DNA of 64,000 bases from Bacillus sp. CH30_1T (GCF_008364765.1 NZ_VTUY01000004.1:690596-754595); one strand, 5' to 3'; positions 43,740 to 53,923 are shown, numbered from the stretch's first letter. Translations and numbers: made by a program. Notes: generated by a model from the letters alone, not told the origin.

Positions 43740-45125
43740 TTAAGCTTCTGCTTCAATGATTTCTTTGTTATACGCTTCGTTATCCAAATCACCTGTCACT
43801 TTACTTGTTATGATTCCAGATGTCATTGCACCACTCACATTTACTGCTGTTCGCCCCATGTCAATCAAAGGTTCAACAGAAATCAATAGACCCGCTAACG
43901 CTACTGGAAGATCCAAGGCGGATAGAACAAGGATAGCAGCAAATGTAGCTCCGCCTCCAACGCCAGCAACACCGAAGGAGCTAATGGCCACCACTACGAT
44001 GAGCGTAAGAATAAAGGAAGGGGTTAATGGATTAATCCCGACAGTCGGTGCAATCATCACTGCAAGCATGGCAGGATACACACCTGCACAACCGTTCTGA
44101 CCGATGGATAACCCGAATGATCCCGAGAAGTTGGCAACCCCTTCTGAAACACCCAATTTATGCTTTTGTGTTTGAATGTTAAGTGGCAGTGTTCCGGCAC
44201 TGGATCTCGACGTAAAAGCAAATGCTAATACAGGAAATACTTTTTTCATGTAAGTGACCGGATTTAAGCCCGCAAGAGTAAGCATGATTAAGTGAATGGC
44301 AAACATGATAATCAAGGCCACATAAGATGCTCCAACAAATTCTCCAAGCTTCATGATGGCATCAAAATTACTTAATGCAACCGTTTTAGCCATGATGGCC
44401 AACACACCGAATGGAGTGAGTCGTAACACCAAAGTCACAATTCTCATGACTACAGCATAGACAGAATCAACGATTTTCTTGAAGAATTCAGCAGCCTCAG
44501 GCTCTTTGCGCTGAGCCCCCAAGTAAGCGATACCGATGAAAGCTGCGAAAATCACGACAGCGATCGTCGAGGTTGCTCTTTGTCCCGTAAAGTCCAGGAA
44601 CGGATTCGCAGGTAAAAGCTCGAGAATTTTTTGAGGATAACTCTGACCTTCTAAAGATGTCGCTCTCTCCTCTAATTGAACTCCCCTTGCCGTTTCTGCC
44701 TCTCCTTGATCAATCTGGATCGCTTCCAAATCAAAAGCCACGGTCGTAGCAATCCCGACAGCTGCAGCAACGGCTGTTGTGCCTACCAGCAATCCAATGA
44801 TCAGCACAGAGATCTTCCCTAAATTATGAGACCGTTTTAATTTAGAGAAGGCTGAAATAATCGACACAAATACTAAAGGCATGACAATCATTTGCAGAAG
44901 TTTAATATAGCCGGATCCGACGATGTTAAACCATTCAATCGATTGTGTGACATTTTCATCCCCGGCTTCATATACCCACTGTAATCCAAGACCAAATAAT
45001 ATCCCCAGCCCCAGAGCGGTAAACACCCGTTTTGAAAATGAAACATTTTTCCTTTGCATATAAAGTAATACACCGATGAGAACAAGAAACACCAAAATGT
45101 TTAACAAAACAAACCAGACATTCAT
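43740..45125 (-). CDS. tcyP: Sodium-dicarboxylate-type symporter, L-cystine transporter TcyP
   Basis: Membrane transporter of 461 residues (B. subtilis TcyP 463), SDF/DAACS family. N-terminal helices, then LLQMIVMPLVFVSIISAF; the TSRSSAGTLPLNIQ loop (serine-rich re-entrant hairpin) and GGGATFAAILVLSALDLPV with MGRTAVNVSGAM (substrate/sodium site) are conserved. TcyP takes up cystine, so this gene complements the sulfate operon as a sulfur source. Single gene, own terminator, with a perfect palindrome upstream (45164-45177). A dicarboxylate or glutamate substrate is less likely given its length and similarity. Confidence 0.9.
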   Translation of the reverse strand: MNVWFVLLNILVFLVLIGVLLYMQRKNVSFSKRVFTALGLGILFGLGLQWVYEAGDENVTQSIEWFNIVGSGYIKLLQMIVMPLVFVSIISAFSKLKRSHNLGKISVLIIGLLVGTTAVAAAVGIATTVAFDLEAIQIDQGEAETARGVQLEERATSLEGQSYPQKILELLPANPFLDFTGQRATSTIAVVIFAAFIGIAYLGAQRKEPEAAEFFKKIVDSVYAVVMRIVTLVLRLTPFGVLAIMAKTVALSNFDAIMKLGEFVGASYVALIIMFAIHLIMLTLAGLNPVTYMKKVFPVLAFAFTSRSSAGTLPLNIQTQKHKLGVSEGVANFSGSFGLSIGQNGCAGVYPAMLAVMIAPTVGINPLTPSFILTLIVVVAISSFGVAGVGGGATFAAILVLSALDLPVALAGLLISVEPLIDMGRTAVNVSGAMTSGIITSKVTGDLDNEAYNKEIIEAEA

Positions 45126-45163
45126 TCTTACCCCTCCCTCTTATCATTGATGTTGATACAAGT

Positions 45164-45177
45164 TAGACCGAGGTCTA
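45164..45177. promoter_or_regulatory. Palindrome upstream of tcyP
   Basis: TAGACCGAGGTCTA, perfect 6-2-6 inverted repeat about 40 bp before the tcyP start. On the minus strand it is just after a weak TACTAT -10-like box. It does not fit the CymR consensus as I recall it, so the regulator is open. Confidence 0.45.
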
Positions 45178-45244
45178 CTGTATAGTATGATGAGGGAGTA
45201 AGAGATATGTTGCTATGGTGGTTTTATTTTTCATTGTGGACCGA

Positions 45245-45886
45245 TTACAATCGTAATAGCTTTTGTTGGACAGCTTGGGCTAAGTTTTCTGTGCGAAAGG
45301 GATGTTTTGAAATCGCAGAAATGACTGCGACACCGTCCGCACCTGCTTCCAATACTTGAGAAGCATTACTGTAATGAATGCCTCCAATCCCGACAAGGGG
45401 GATATCGATACCATTTGTTCTTATTAATTGGATGATTTTCGGGCCACGAACCTCTCTACAATTATTCTTTGTATTGGTAGGAAACATTGGACCAACTCCA
45501 AGATAGTCTGCTCCGGAATCCAAAGCTAACCTGGCTTCATTCACGTCATGAGAGGAGACACCAAGTATTCTATTTCCTATTTTCCGACGGACTTTTTCGA
45601 TAGGTTCATCCTCCTGACCTATATGTACTCCATCTGCGTTCATTAATAACGCCAGCTCCACATCATCATTCACGATAAAAGGAACACCGTGTTTACGACA
45701 TAAACGCTGTAGCTCATGAGCCAGCTCAACTTTCGCATCGCCTTCTAAACCTTCCATACCTTTTTCACGAAACTGAAACATGGTAACTCCGCCTAAAAGG
45801 GCTTGCTCTAATACTAGTGCCGGATGCTTATCACAATTATAGCTTCCCATCACAAAATATAACTGTAAACTTTCTCTGAGATTCAT
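45245..45886 (-). CDS. thiE: Thiamine-phosphate synthase
   Basis: Joins HMP-PP and thiazole phosphate to thiamin phosphate. 213 residues, TIM barrel with VTMFQFREKGMEG, FIVNDDVELALLMNADGVHIGQ, GVSSHDVNEARLA, GADYLGVGPMFPTNTK and GVAVISAI. ATG 45886 overlaps the thiD stop by 4 bp (ATGA). Last gene of the thiamin operon; in B. subtilis thiE is elsewhere with thiM. Confidence 0.95.
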   Translation of the reverse strand: MNLRESLQLYFVMGSYNCDKHPALVLEQALLGGVTMFQFREKGMEGLEGDAKVELAHELQRLCRKHGVPFIVNDDVELALLMNADGVHIGQEDEPIEKVRRKIGNRILGVSSHDVNEARLALDSGADYLGVGPMFPTNTKNNCREVRGPKIIQLIRTNGIDIPLVGIGGIHYSNASQVLEAGADGVAVISAISKHPFRTENLAQAVQQKLLRL

Positions 45887-46692
45887 ACATTCATACCTGC
45901 GTGGTACGCCCAATGATTCGTTGGGCCGTGTTCACTCCCAATGCCCAGTGAGTCACTGATCGCTGCAGTAATAAATTGTTTGGCAGTATGGACAGAATCA
46001 TAGACCGTATGTCCTTTTGCTAATTGCGATGTAATCACAGCAGAGAATGTACACCCTGTTCCGTGTGTATGTGGTGTGAAGACTCTCGGACTGCTAAAAT
46101 CATAAAATCTTTTTCCATCAAAGAGGATGTCAGTCGCTTGAACAAATTGAGCATGAGATTGATGCCCACCTTTAATCACCACATGTTTTGCCCCCATTTG
46201 GAACAATACCTCCGCCGCTTTCTTACGATCAACATCATTCAGGATGTCTATCCCTGTCAATGCCTCAGCTTCAGGAATGTTCGGCGTTACCACGAACGCA
46301 AGGGGAATCAATTCATTGATTAATGCATTAACGGATTCCCTCTCCAATAAAGATGCCCCCCCTTTTGCTATCATGACAGGATCTACTACGAGCTTCTTCC
46401 AGGAATGTAATCGAACAAAGTCTGCAACATGAGAAATAATGTCTCCGTTCACCAGCATGCCCGTTTTGATGGCTTGGGGAGGTAAATCTTCAGCAATCGA
46501 TGTTAATTGATCAATGACAGCATCCGCTGACAATGGATACACGCCTTGTACACCTCTTGTATTTTGCGCCGTCACTGCTGTGATGGCAGACATTCCATAG
46601 ACATTCAGCTCCTGAAACGTCTTGAGGTCTGCCTGGATTCCAGCCCCACCGCCACAATCCGATCCGGCAATCGTTAATGCTTTTTGAATCAT
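45883..46692 (-). CDS. thiD: Hydroxymethylpyrimidine/phosphomethylpyrimidine kinase
   Basis: Phosphorylates HMP and HMP-P. 269 residues of the ribokinase fold: ALTIAGSDCGGGAGIQADLK at the start, KTGMLV, DPVMIAKGGASLL, and the HTHGTGCTFSAVITSQLA motif with catalytic Asp-equivalent region. GGGAGG before ATG 46692; 15 bp after thiF. Confidence 0.95.
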   Translation of the reverse strand: MIQKALTIAGSDCGGGAGIQADLKTFQELNVYGMSAITAVTAQNTRGVQGVYPLSADAVIDQLTSIAEDLPPQAIKTGMLVNGDIISHVADFVRLHSWKKLVVDPVMIAKGGASLLERESVNALINELIPLAFVVTPNIPEAEALTGIDILNDVDRKKAAEVLFQMGAKHVVIKGGHQSHAQFVQATDILFDGKRFYDFSSPRVFTPHTHGTGCTFSAVITSQLAKGHTVYDSVHTAKQFITAAISDSLGIGSEHGPTNHWAYHAGMNV

Positions 46693-46707
46693 GCTGTTCT
46701 CCTCCCT

Positions 46708-47730
46708 TTATCCCAAATAACGATGATAAACCGATTTTGCTTTCCTTATATCTTTTGTTCCGTGAATGAGAGTACGTCCATCACGAAAGAGTACGATTCG
46801 ATAAGATTCAACCTCGAATGAAATCAGATAAGGATTTCTATCTACTTGTTTTCCCTGAAGTTCTAAAGATTTTGATCGTTCCAAAAGATTCACATCTTGT
46901 TTTACAGCTGGTCGGATTTGAACAGAATCCCTACCACAGAGGACGGCTGTTTTGGTTTGATTTTCGTATTTCAGACCGGGGAATGTATGATGCTCTCCAC
47001 ATGAAAGGCATTCATCCCTTTTCAGCTTGCTCACATCCAGCGAAGTATGCTCATTTTTCCATAAATCAAAAGAGACCACTTTATTACCCAGTGCCTCCAT
47101 GTCTTCTACCAGTATCTTTAATGCTTCAGTAGTTTGGTAGGCCACAACCGTGGACACGGCAGGGCTGATGATGCCCGCTGTATCACAGGTCATTCCACCC
47201 ATTGGAACAGTGTCGATCAAACATTGAAGACAGGGAGTGATACCGGGAAGGATAGTGAATGATATTCCATAACTCCCAACACAAGCACCATAAATCCAAG
47301 GAATGGAATATTTTTGAGAAATATCATTTATGATCATTCTCGTATCAAAGTTATCCGTTGCATCGATGATAAGATCTACGCTCTTGGCAAGTTTCAACAT
47401 CTCTTCTGGCATAGCATCGAGTATATGTCCTTCGATTTTCACAGTTGAATTAATCGCTTGGAGTCTTTTTTTTGCCGCTACAGCTTTGGGGATTCGGTTT
47501 CTTGCATCTTCCTCGTTATACAGCTGCTGACGTTGTAAATTACTCCATTCTACATAATCACGATCCACAACCGTCAACTTCCCTATACCAGCACGTACAA
47601 GTGCTTCTGCATTGCCTGTTCCCAGTGCTCCCGCCCCGATCAACAACACATGTTTATTTCTTATTAACTTTTGTCCCTCTGTTCCGATGGGGTGAAACAG
47701 CGTTTGTCTTGAATATCTATCTTCTTTCAA
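46708..47730 (-). CDS. thiF: ThiF-type adenylyltransferase
   Basis: Activates the C-terminus of ThiS by adenylation. 340 residues, E1-like fold with [32 protein letters not shown] (ATP site), [16 protein letters not shown] (Asn, Arg, Gln) and two CxxC pairs (CLQC, CLSC) for zinc. TTG start overlapping thiG stop by 4 bp. A C-terminal extension of about 90 residues beyond the MoeB-like core is typical for some Bacillus ThiF. Confidence 0.92.
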   Translation of the reverse strand: MKEDRYSRQTLFHPIGTEGQKLIRNKHVLLIGAGALGTGNAEALVRAGIGKLTVVDRDYVEWSNLQRQQLYNEEDARNRIPKAVAAKKRLQAINSTVKIEGHILDAMPEEMLKLAKSVDLIIDATDNFDTRMIINDISQKYSIPWIYGACVGSYGISFTILPGITPCLQCLIDTVPMGGMTCDTAGIISPAVSTVVAYQTTEALKILVEDMEALGNKVVSFDLWKNEHTSLDVSKLKRDECLSCGEHHTFPGLKYENQTKTAVLCGRDSVQIRPAVKQDVNLLERSKSLELQGKQVDRNPYLISFEVESYRIVLFRDGRTLIHGTKDIRKAKSVYHRYLG

Positions 47731-48491
47731 ACACTCATCCCCTCCATTGGGCTGCTTGCTGTTGCATAACGTTTCTTCGGAATTCTTCCAGCCTCATATC
47801 CGAATCGTCCCCCTTCAATCGCAAGCCTCATGGCATTCGCCATCATAACGGGATCGTTAGCCGAAGAGACGGCTGTATTGAGCAATACAGCATCAGCCCC
47901 GAGTTCCATTGCAAGAGCTGCATCTGAAGGAGAACCAATTCCGGCATCCACAATGACCGGTACCTTTGTTTGCTCAATAATGAAACGGAGATTGACTGGA
48001 TTGATGATTCCCTGTCCAGATCCTATAGGGGAAGCACCGGGCATGATGGCATGTGCCCCTAACTCTTCCAATCTCCTTGCAAGAACAACATCGTCAGACG
48101 TATAAGGAAGCACTGTAAAGCCTTCTTTTATTAATTCTTCAGTTGCTTTCAGTGTTTCGACGGGATCGGGCAGCAGCGTTTTATCACATCCGATCACTTC
48201 TACCTTAATCATGTCACAAAGCCCTGAAGCTCTCGCTAATTGTGCATGTCGAACCGCTTCCTGAGCACATTTAGCCCCTGCTGTATTCGGTAACAATGAA
48301 TAGTTTTCAAGATTCAGTTTTTCTAAGAAATTAGGTTGACCAGGCTCAAAGATATTCATGCGCCTTACCGTGAACGTAAGAATTTCTGCACCGGAAATCT
48401 CGACAGCTCTTTTCTGAATATCAAAATCAGGATATTTTCCCGTTCCCAGTAAAAGTCTTGAATGGAATGTATACTTTCCGATTTTCAACAT
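47727..48491 (-). CDS. thiG: Thiazole synthase
   Basis: Forms the thiazole ring from DXP, glycine imine and ThiS thiocarboxylate. 254 residues; [20 protein letters not shown] at the N-terminus, catalytic Lys region in [17 protein letters not shown], then [13 protein letters not shown] and [20 protein letters not shown], all conserved. Begins next to the thiS stop. Confidence 0.97.
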   Translation of the reverse strand: MLKIGKYTFHSRLLLGTGKYPDFDIQKRAVEISGAEILTFTVRRMNIFEPGQPNFLEKLNLENYSLLPNTAGAKCAQEAVRHAQLARASGLCDMIKVEVIGCDKTLLPDPVETLKATEELIKEGFTVLPYTSDDVVLARRLEELGAHAIMPGASPIGSGQGIINPVNLRFIIEQTKVPVIVDAGIGSPSDAALAMELGADAVLLNTAVSSANDPVMMANAMRLAIEGGRFGYEAGRIPKKRYATASSPMEGMSV

Positions 48492-48492
48492 T

Positions 48493-48696
48493 TCAACCGC
48501 CTCCTACAAATTGTACTAACTCTAAGATATCCCCATTTTTCACTTTGGTGATCTTATGCTCCTGTTTTTCAAGGATGGTTTGGTTCTGTTCAACGATGAT
48601 CATTCGATTTTCCAAGTTAAAATGATGAATCAATTCCAATACTGTTGAAATGGATTCCGGCACCGTGACCAACTGTCCGTTTATTCGTAATTCCAC
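48493..48696 (-). CDS. thiS: Sulfur carrier protein ThiS
   Basis: Ubiquitin-like carrier of 67 residues whose C-terminal Gly is converted to thiocarboxylate. It starts [15 protein letters not shown] and ends with ELVQFVGGG, the expected Gly-Gly end. GTG start, AAGGAG 9 bases upstream. Gene lies between thiO and thiG. Confidence 0.95.
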   Translation of the reverse strand: MELRINGQLVTVPESISTVLELIHHFNLENRMIIVEQNQTILEKQEHKITKVKNGDILELVQFVGGG

Positions 48697-48700
48697 CTTC

Positions 48701-49798
48701 TCAACTCCTTAAATATGAATGCAGGGGATGGGATTCCTTCCCCTCTATCAGATCTGCCATCAATACTCCTGTTATGGGTGCCAAGAGTATACCATTACGG
48801 TAATGCCCCGTTGCAATGGAAAGCCCTTCCCATTCCTCACTCCTCCCCATAAACGGCACTCCTTGTTCTGTTTGAGGCCGTATCCCGGCCCACGCTTTTT
48901 CCCACTTGGCATCAACCAATTCTGGAAGGATGGTTGTGGCCAAATGCATTAGGTTCATTAATCCACCTATGGTAATCGTTTCATCGAAGGTATAGGGGTG
49001 CTCCGTTGCACCGATTAAAAGGCGCCCACCAACTTTTGGAACAATGTAGCATCCTTCTGTGAAGATGGTCCGCTCCAGTATTTTACCGGGGACCTTAACG
49101 GAAAAGCATTCACCCTTGACTGGAAAACTTCTGAACTTCATTTCCAGTCGTTCCATGAGGAATGGACTCCAAGCACCGCCCGCTACAATCGTTTCGTCTG
49201 CATAATAGTCTCCTTTAGACGTCTTGACCCCAGTGATTTTGTTTCTCTCTTTCATAAAATCATACACGTCTGTATATTCACTAATTTCTGCACCCAGCAT
49301 GATCGAAGCCGAACCTAAGGCTTGTGTAAGCTTTGATGCTGAGACGTTTCCATCCTTCGGGATATATAATCCCCCTGACACATCCTTTGAAAGATGAGGT
49401 TCATAGGTAAATAGAGTGTGGGGTGAAAGCCATTTAACTTGTTCCCCTGGTGATGTTAAGGAAGCCGTTGTTACTAATTCTTGTGCTTCCTCCTCCGTTC
49501 TCGCCAATTTAATCATTCCATTTTCAACATATTCAATGTCCATTCCACTGATTTCTTTTAAATCCCTTGATAAGGAAGGATACATATCACGGCTTGCCTT
49601 CGCCAAATGATACAGAGGATCGTTTCCCTTCAATTCGCTTTGAACGCCAAGCATGCCTGCAGCTGCTTTCGATGCTTTTCCCGCCAATTGATTTCTCTCA
49701 ATCAGGAGAACTTTCTTTCCTCTTTTGGATAATTGATACGCAATGGAGCAGCCAATTACTCCTCCACCCACAATCAAAGCATCATACTGTTTTACCAA
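48701..49798 (-). CDS. thiO: Glycine oxidase
   Basis: FAD enzyme converting glycine to the imine for thiazole formation. 365 residues, DAAO fold; ALIVGGGVIGCSIAYQLSKR and the KAAAGMLG segment bind FAD, and GHYRNGILLAPITG near the C-terminus carries the glycine-carboxylate-binding Arg/Tyr region. TTG start with GGGGGTG upstream. Replaces ThiH (tyrosine lyase) of anaerobes, consistent with an aerobe. Confidence 0.94.
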   Translation of the reverse strand: MVKQYDALIVGGGVIGCSIAYQLSKRGKKVLLIERNQLAGKASKAAAGMLGVQSELKGNDPLYHLAKASRDMYPSLSRDLKEISGMDIEYVENGMIKLARTEEEAQELVTTASLTSPGEQVKWLSPHTLFTYEPHLSKDVSGGLYIPKDGNVSASKLTQALGSASIMLGAEISEYTDVYDFMKERNKITGVKTSKGDYYADETIVAGGAWSPFLMERLEMKFRSFPVKGECFSVKVPGKILERTIFTEGCYIVPKVGGRLLIGATEHPYTFDETITIGGLMNLMHLATTILPELVDAKWEKAWAGIRPQTEQGVPFMGRSEEWEGLSIATGHYRNGILLAPITGVLMADLIEGKESHPLHSYLRS

Positions 49799-49804
49799 GC
49801 TACT

Positions 49805-50422
49805 TCACCCCCTGTGTAATTGTTTATAATAGGATCGGGCTGCATCTAATGGATCCTTTGAAAGCAAAATACCTGATAAGACAGCGATCCCTTTTGCTCC
49901 GGTTCCCGTAATTTCACACACGCGTTCAGGAGTAATGCCTCCTATGGAAATAGTTGGAATCGGGACGGATTGAACCACTTTTTCTAAGTTTGCTACACCT
50001 CTGCCAGGCTTACCTGCCTTTGAAGAGGTAGCATAGATATTTCCATAAAGTAGATAATCCGCTCCTTTATCCATTGCCTGTTGTGCTTCTTCCAGGGAAT
50101 GTACAGAAGCTCCAATCTGTAAGGAAGGAAAAGCACTCTTCACTAAGCTGATATCCGCACTTTGATGGCCAAGCTGAACCACTCTTACATGCTTCATAAA
50201 GGCAATGTCTGCCCGATCATTGACACATAATTTTGTTAATGGGACTCCTGCTGCTACTAATCGATCAATGGCCACAGCCATTTCTTTCCCCGTCCACTGC
50301 TTTTCGCGAAGATGGAGCATGTCGAGAAATGGATAAATGGACTTCGAGATTTTCACTAATTCTTCCACTGATTGTTTTCCTGTTGAAATCACATGTAATT
50401 GTTTTCTCGTTTCAATTCCCAT
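49805..50422 (-). CDS. tenI: Thiazole tautomerase TenI
   Basis: ThiE-like TIM barrel of 205 residues which aromatises the thiazole product. ATG 50422 (MGIETRKQLHV) chosen because GGGAG is 9 bases upstream. Blocks LREKQWTGKEMAVAIDRL, KLCVNDRADIAF, VQLGHQSADI, LLYGNIYATSSKAG, and PTISIGGITPERV. Compared with ThiE, the pyrophosphate-binding set is changed, in keeping with TenI. Overlaps the ykoC stop by 11 bp. Confidence 0.9.
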   Translation of the reverse strand: MGIETRKQLHVISTGKQSVEELVKISKSIYPFLDMLHLREKQWTGKEMAVAIDRLVAAGVPLTKLCVNDRADIAFMKHVRVVQLGHQSADISLVKSAFPSLQIGASVHSLEEAQQAMDKGADYLLYGNIYATSSKAGKPGRGVANLEKVVQSVPIPTISIGGITPERVCEITGTGAKGIAVLSGILLSKDPLDAARSYYKQLHRG

Positions 50423-51215
50423 AGCGAACATCTCCCGGCGGAAAAATAGGTAGATGGGTAGAAAAATAATAACTGAGCACAATCATGAAGAGAACGCTCC
50501 CCAAGAAATATCCATCATATTTCGAAAAGGTTACTCTGTAGTAATAGGTTCGTTGCCCACTTCCTTTAAAACCCTTTGTTTCCATAGCCACGGCAATTCT
50601 GTGAGCTCTTCTGATGCTCTGGGCAAGCAGGGGAATGGAATACGATTTCATTTTATGGAATATGTGCTTTATTCCTTTCCGTTCTTCAACTCCCCTGACT
50701 CTCATGGCGTTTCGTATCGTGAAGAATTCTTCAATCATAATAGGGATTAATCTGAATCCGGCCATAAAACTATACGCATACTTAGGTTTTAATCTCAGTT
50801 GCTGCATGAGGGAGTAGAAAAGCTTCACCGGTCTCGTTGTAAGAGCAAATAATAATCCCAATATAGCGAATACGATGGTACGCAATCCAACATGGATCCC
50901 CCGATAAAAACTCTCTTCAGTAATGTGGATCAATCCAAATTTCATCCATGTTGTTTCACCTTTCCCAAATAAAATCATTGATGAAGCTGTAGAGATGAAA
51001 ACAAGGAAAAAGGGTAGAATCATTAAACTGACCGTTCTATATGAATATCCTGAGAACAACCATAATAGGAGAAAAAAGAGTAAGCTCAAATATAACAACC
51101 AGTTAAGATAATGAATAAAAAGCAGTAATACAAAAAGCCCGATCAAGGTCATTAGCTTGAAGCTGGGATTGATTTGGTGAAGCCAGGTTTCACTATACTC
51201 GAGTTCTATATTCAT
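50412..51215 (-). CDS. ykoC: ECF transporter transmembrane component (EcfT, YkoC-like)
   Basis: Membrane scaffold of an energy-coupling factor transporter, 267 residues, about five to six helices. The two ATPase-coupling motifs are AMRVRG (near residue 168) and METKGF (near 212), the ARG-type boxes. Its ATG overlaps the ykoD stop by 4 bp. With YkoD and YkoE it forms the thiamin/HMP-precursor importer. Confidence 0.9.
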   Translation of the reverse strand: MNIELEYSETWLHQINPSFKLMTLIGLFVLLLFIHYLNWLLYLSLLFFLLLWLFSGYSYRTVSLMILPFFLVFISTASSMILFGKGETTWMKFGLIHITEESFYRGIHVGLRTIVFAILGLLFALTTRPVKLFYSLMQQLRLKPKYAYSFMAGFRLIPIMIEEFFTIRNAMRVRGVEERKGIKHIFHKMKSYSIPLLAQSIRRAHRIAVAMETKGFKGSGQRTYYYRVTFSKYDGYFLGSVLFMIVLSYYFSTHLPIFPPGDVRYGN

Positions 51216-52639
51216 ATTGCCTTACTACCTGCAATCTCATTATAGAAATCCTGGGTGAGACGCCCATTTTCAATTACCCATACTCTGGATGCAAAGTGAG
51301 TAATGATATTTTCATCATGTGTCACCATTAGAATGGTACAACCTTCTTTTTGATAGTTTTGAAGCATCTCAAGTAACGCAAACGTATTTTGGGAATCCTG
51401 GCCAAAGGTCGGTTCATCCAATAATAGAATATCTTTATTCCTGACAAGGGACGCTGCGACGCTTAATCTGCGCTTTTGCCCCATGGATAAATGATAGGGA
51501 TGATGATGTTTGTATGGATCAAGCTTGAATCGCTTCAATAGTGCATGCACCTTTTCCTCCACTATTCCTTCATCCACTTTCTTGAGCCGAAAGGTATACG
51601 CAACTTCATCAAACACACTGTGTGTCACAAACTGAAACTCGGGATTTTGAAAAACAAATGTACATTCCTCTGGAACATTCTTTCCTTTTACCTGTCTTCC
51701 ATATAATTCATACGTTCCGGTCGTTTGGATGAATTTCATAAGACTGTGGAGTAATGTTGATTTCCCAGCTCCGTTCTTTCCGGTGATTGCAATCCATTCA
51801 CCTTTAAGGCTGACGGCATTTTGAAGGTGGATCTTCACCTCTTTTTGTACATACCCTTTGAAGTTCTCTAGCCTTAAATTCTCTTTCCCAAACGGGGCAA
51901 CCTTCTCCGGAGGGTGGGAAGAAAGATAATCTTTCCACGCTTCCGGATACCATACCCCAACTGATTTCAATGTTTCCTTGAAATTTGATAAAATGTGAGC
52001 CTTTGGACCATCAGCCACTATCCTTCCATTAGCATCGAAAAGAATTATACGATCAATGATCTCCAGTACGTGACTCAGCTTATGCTCAACGATAAGTAAC
52101 GTTTTATCTTTACATGTCGTTTTCACTGTTTCCCATACAGATTTTGTACTCTCATCATCCAACATCGCTGTAGGTTCATCCAAAAATAGTGTATGGGGAT
52201 GGAGCGCAAGGGCAGAAGCAATGGCCAATTTTTGTTTCATCCCCCCTGATAGAGAGGAGATTTTCGTATGGGAATCCCCCAGACTTAAATTCACCTTCTC
52301 CAACAGTTCTTTAATTTCCTCTGGCATTTCGTCTCTTGGAATTTGGTTGTTCTCCAAAACAAAGGCAATTTCCTCATCAACATAGGGCATACAAAATTGA
52401 GCGTCCGGATCTTGAAAGACATACCCGAAAGATTCAGGACGCTCAATCGAGTCAGCTTTCATCGGCACATCTATAGAATGGGGTATCACACCGGATAAAA
52501 CCTGGAGGAGTGTAGATTTGCCACAACCAGAAGGTCCGAGTAGCAATATCTTTTCCCCGTCTTTTATCGAAAGGCTTACGTCTTTAAACATCAGTTTCTC
52601 TGAACCGGGAAATGTAAGGCGCAGATTTTCAACATGCAT
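51212..52639 (-). CDS. ykoD: ECF transporter dual ATPase (YkoD-like)
   Basis: Two ABC ATPase domains in one chain (475 residues). Domain 1: LLGPSGCGKSTLLQ Walker A (about 30), SSLSGGMKQKLAIASALALH signature, LFLDEPTAML. Domain 2: ITGKNGAGKSTLLHS (about 290), HLSMGQKRRLSVAASLVRN, LLLDEPTFGQD. ATG 52639 chosen over ATG 52645 because of spacing from AGGAGG. Both sites look active. It drives YkoE/YkoC transport. Confidence 0.93.
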   Translation of the reverse strand: MHVENLRLTFPGSEKLMFKDVSLSIKDGEKILLLGPSGCGKSTLLQVLSGVIPHSIDVPMKADSIERPESFGYVFQDPDAQFCMPYVDEEIAFVLENNQIPRDEMPEEIKELLEKVNLSLGDSHTKISSLSGGMKQKLAIASALALHPHTLFLDEPTAMLDDESTKSVWETVKTTCKDKTLLIVEHKLSHVLEIIDRIILFDANGRIVADGPKAHILSNFKETLKSVGVWYPEAWKDYLSSHPPEKVAPFGKENLRLENFKGYVQKEVKIHLQNAVSLKGEWIAITGKNGAGKSTLLHSLMKFIQTTGTYELYGRQVKGKNVPEECTFVFQNPEFQFVTHSVFDEVAYTFRLKKVDEGIVEEKVHALLKRFKLDPYKHHHPYHLSMGQKRRLSVAASLVRNKDILLLDEPTFGQDSQNTFALLEMLQNYQKEGCTILMVTHDENIITHFASRVWVIENGRLTQDFYNEIAGSKAI

Positions 52640-52653
52640 CGTCATTCCCTCCT

Positions 52654-53232
52654 TTACTGATTCAGGGCATCATAATCTTTTTGGTCCGCACGTCTGACCA
52701 AACTGGTTACCCCCGTTTTCTCCAGAGCCTTAACGAGATAGAAGGCACCTATGCCTGCTATCACGATGGATCCGATTAACCTGGCACCGATAAAAAGTGA
52801 TAAATTCCACAGAACCAAGTCTCCCATGTATCCCTTAAAGTAGTCCATCAGGATTGAGCCAATTGCTGAGCCCACAGCTGCAGTGCAAATGATGATGACA
52901 TCATAACGCTTATAGCCGGTGATAAGAAAAATCAACTCTGCAAACAAACCTTGAATCAGACCGAATAGGAGTACCTCTAGGCCCCATTCACTCCCCATGA
53001 GAAATTCCCCTGAAGAAGCTGCAATCTCTGCCAGAAGTGCGACGCCAGGTTTCCGAATGATTAAAAATGCCACGGTTGCCGCCATGAACCACATGCCATA
53101 GATCAGTTGATCAGCATGCAATCCAAATGGCTTTAACAAGTTGTAAACCGGTCCCCAAAGCTTATATATAATCCCAAAACCTATTGAGATGACGACCGTT
53201 ACTAAAATATCCGTCAGCTTTAATTTAGACAT
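52654..53232 (-). CDS. ykoE: ECF transporter substrate-binding S component (YkoE-like; thiamin/HMP)
   Basis: S-component membrane protein of 192 residues with about five to six helices. It begins MSKLKLTDILVTVVISIGFG and contains KLWGPVYNLLKPFGLHADQL, as in YkoE. YkoE-type S components serve HMP or thiamin-related precursors. The YkoF periplasmic/cytosolic thiamin-binding protein of B. subtilis ykoFEDC is missing; tenA takes its place. Overlaps the tenA stop by 8 bp. Confidence 0.9.
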   Translation of the reverse strand: MSKLKLTDILVTVVISIGFGIIYKLWGPVYNLLKPFGLHADQLIYGMWFMAATVAFLIIRKPGVALLAEIAASSGEFLMGSEWGLEVLLFGLIQGLFAELIFLITGYKRYDVIIICTAAVGSAIGSILMDYFKGYMGDLVLWNLSLFIGARLIGSIVIAGIGAFYLVKALEKTGVTSLVRRADQKDYDALNQ

Positions 53233-53923
53233 GTATTCTACCTTCTTTACCTAGAGATGTATGAAACGGCCACTTCTCAAGTGTGTATGCCATTTCCCAA
53301 AACTGTAATTCATAAATGCTGCTCAAAATAAAATTCTCTCTCATTCTTTCCTTATCTGTTTCCGTCATCGTTTCTGCCAATCCATCCAGTCGCTGGATCT
53401 GTTCTTCTACTAGTTCCCCAAACCACTCTCCACCATAAGCTGCGATCCATTCCTGATAAATAGCTTCCTCAGGTGTACATGATTTCAAGCGTTCACCGAT
53501 CTCATAATACAACCAGTAGCAGGGAAGTATTGCCGCCAGAATATCTGCGAGACCTCCATACTGTGCGGAACGATACATATGAGACGTGTAGGCATAAGCC
53601 GTAGGAGCAGGTTTAAACTGCAGTTTTTCTTCTTCCGTAATCCCTAAACGGTTTGAGAAATTTTCATGAAGGGAAAGCTCAGCTTCATTTGTCCCCACAG
53701 CGTGTGTTGCCATTCTCGATGTAGTATGTAAGTCTGTTGCTTTGGCTGCACCAAGTGCCTGCACCTTCGAAAAGTGTGAGAGGTAATAGGCATCCTGGAG
53801 AAGGTAGTATCTGAAGTTTTCAAGGGGGAGGGTTCCATCCCCAATTCCTTTAACGAAAGGATGGTTAAAACTTGCTTCCCAAATTTCCTTCACTTCGTTT
53901 CTTAAGTACTTTGTAAATGTCAT
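53225..53923 (-). CDS. tenA: Aminopyrimidine aminohydrolase (thiaminase II)
   Basis: Salvages the pyrimidine of degraded thiamin (formylaminopyrimidine/aminoHMP to HMP). 232 residues, all-helical TenA fold. ATG 53923 (AAAGGAG upstream) replaces the longer open frame that overlaps the riboswitch. Active-site residues: Cys in AAILPCYWLYYEIGE and Glu in ELQFWEMAYTLEKWP, plus Asp in YLLQDAYYLSHFSK. First gene of the operon, right after the TPP terminator. Confidence 0.95.
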   Translation of the reverse strand: MTFTKYLRNEVKEIWEASFNHPFVKGIGDGTLPLENFRYYLLQDAYYLSHFSKVQALGAAKATDLHTTSRMATHAVGTNEAELSLHENFSNRLGITEEEKLQFKPAPTAYAYTSHMYRSAQYGGLADILAAILPCYWLYYEIGERLKSCTPEEAIYQEWIAAYGGEWFGELVEEQIQRLDGLAETMTETDKERMRENFILSSIYELQFWEMAYTLEKWPFHTSLGKEGRIHV

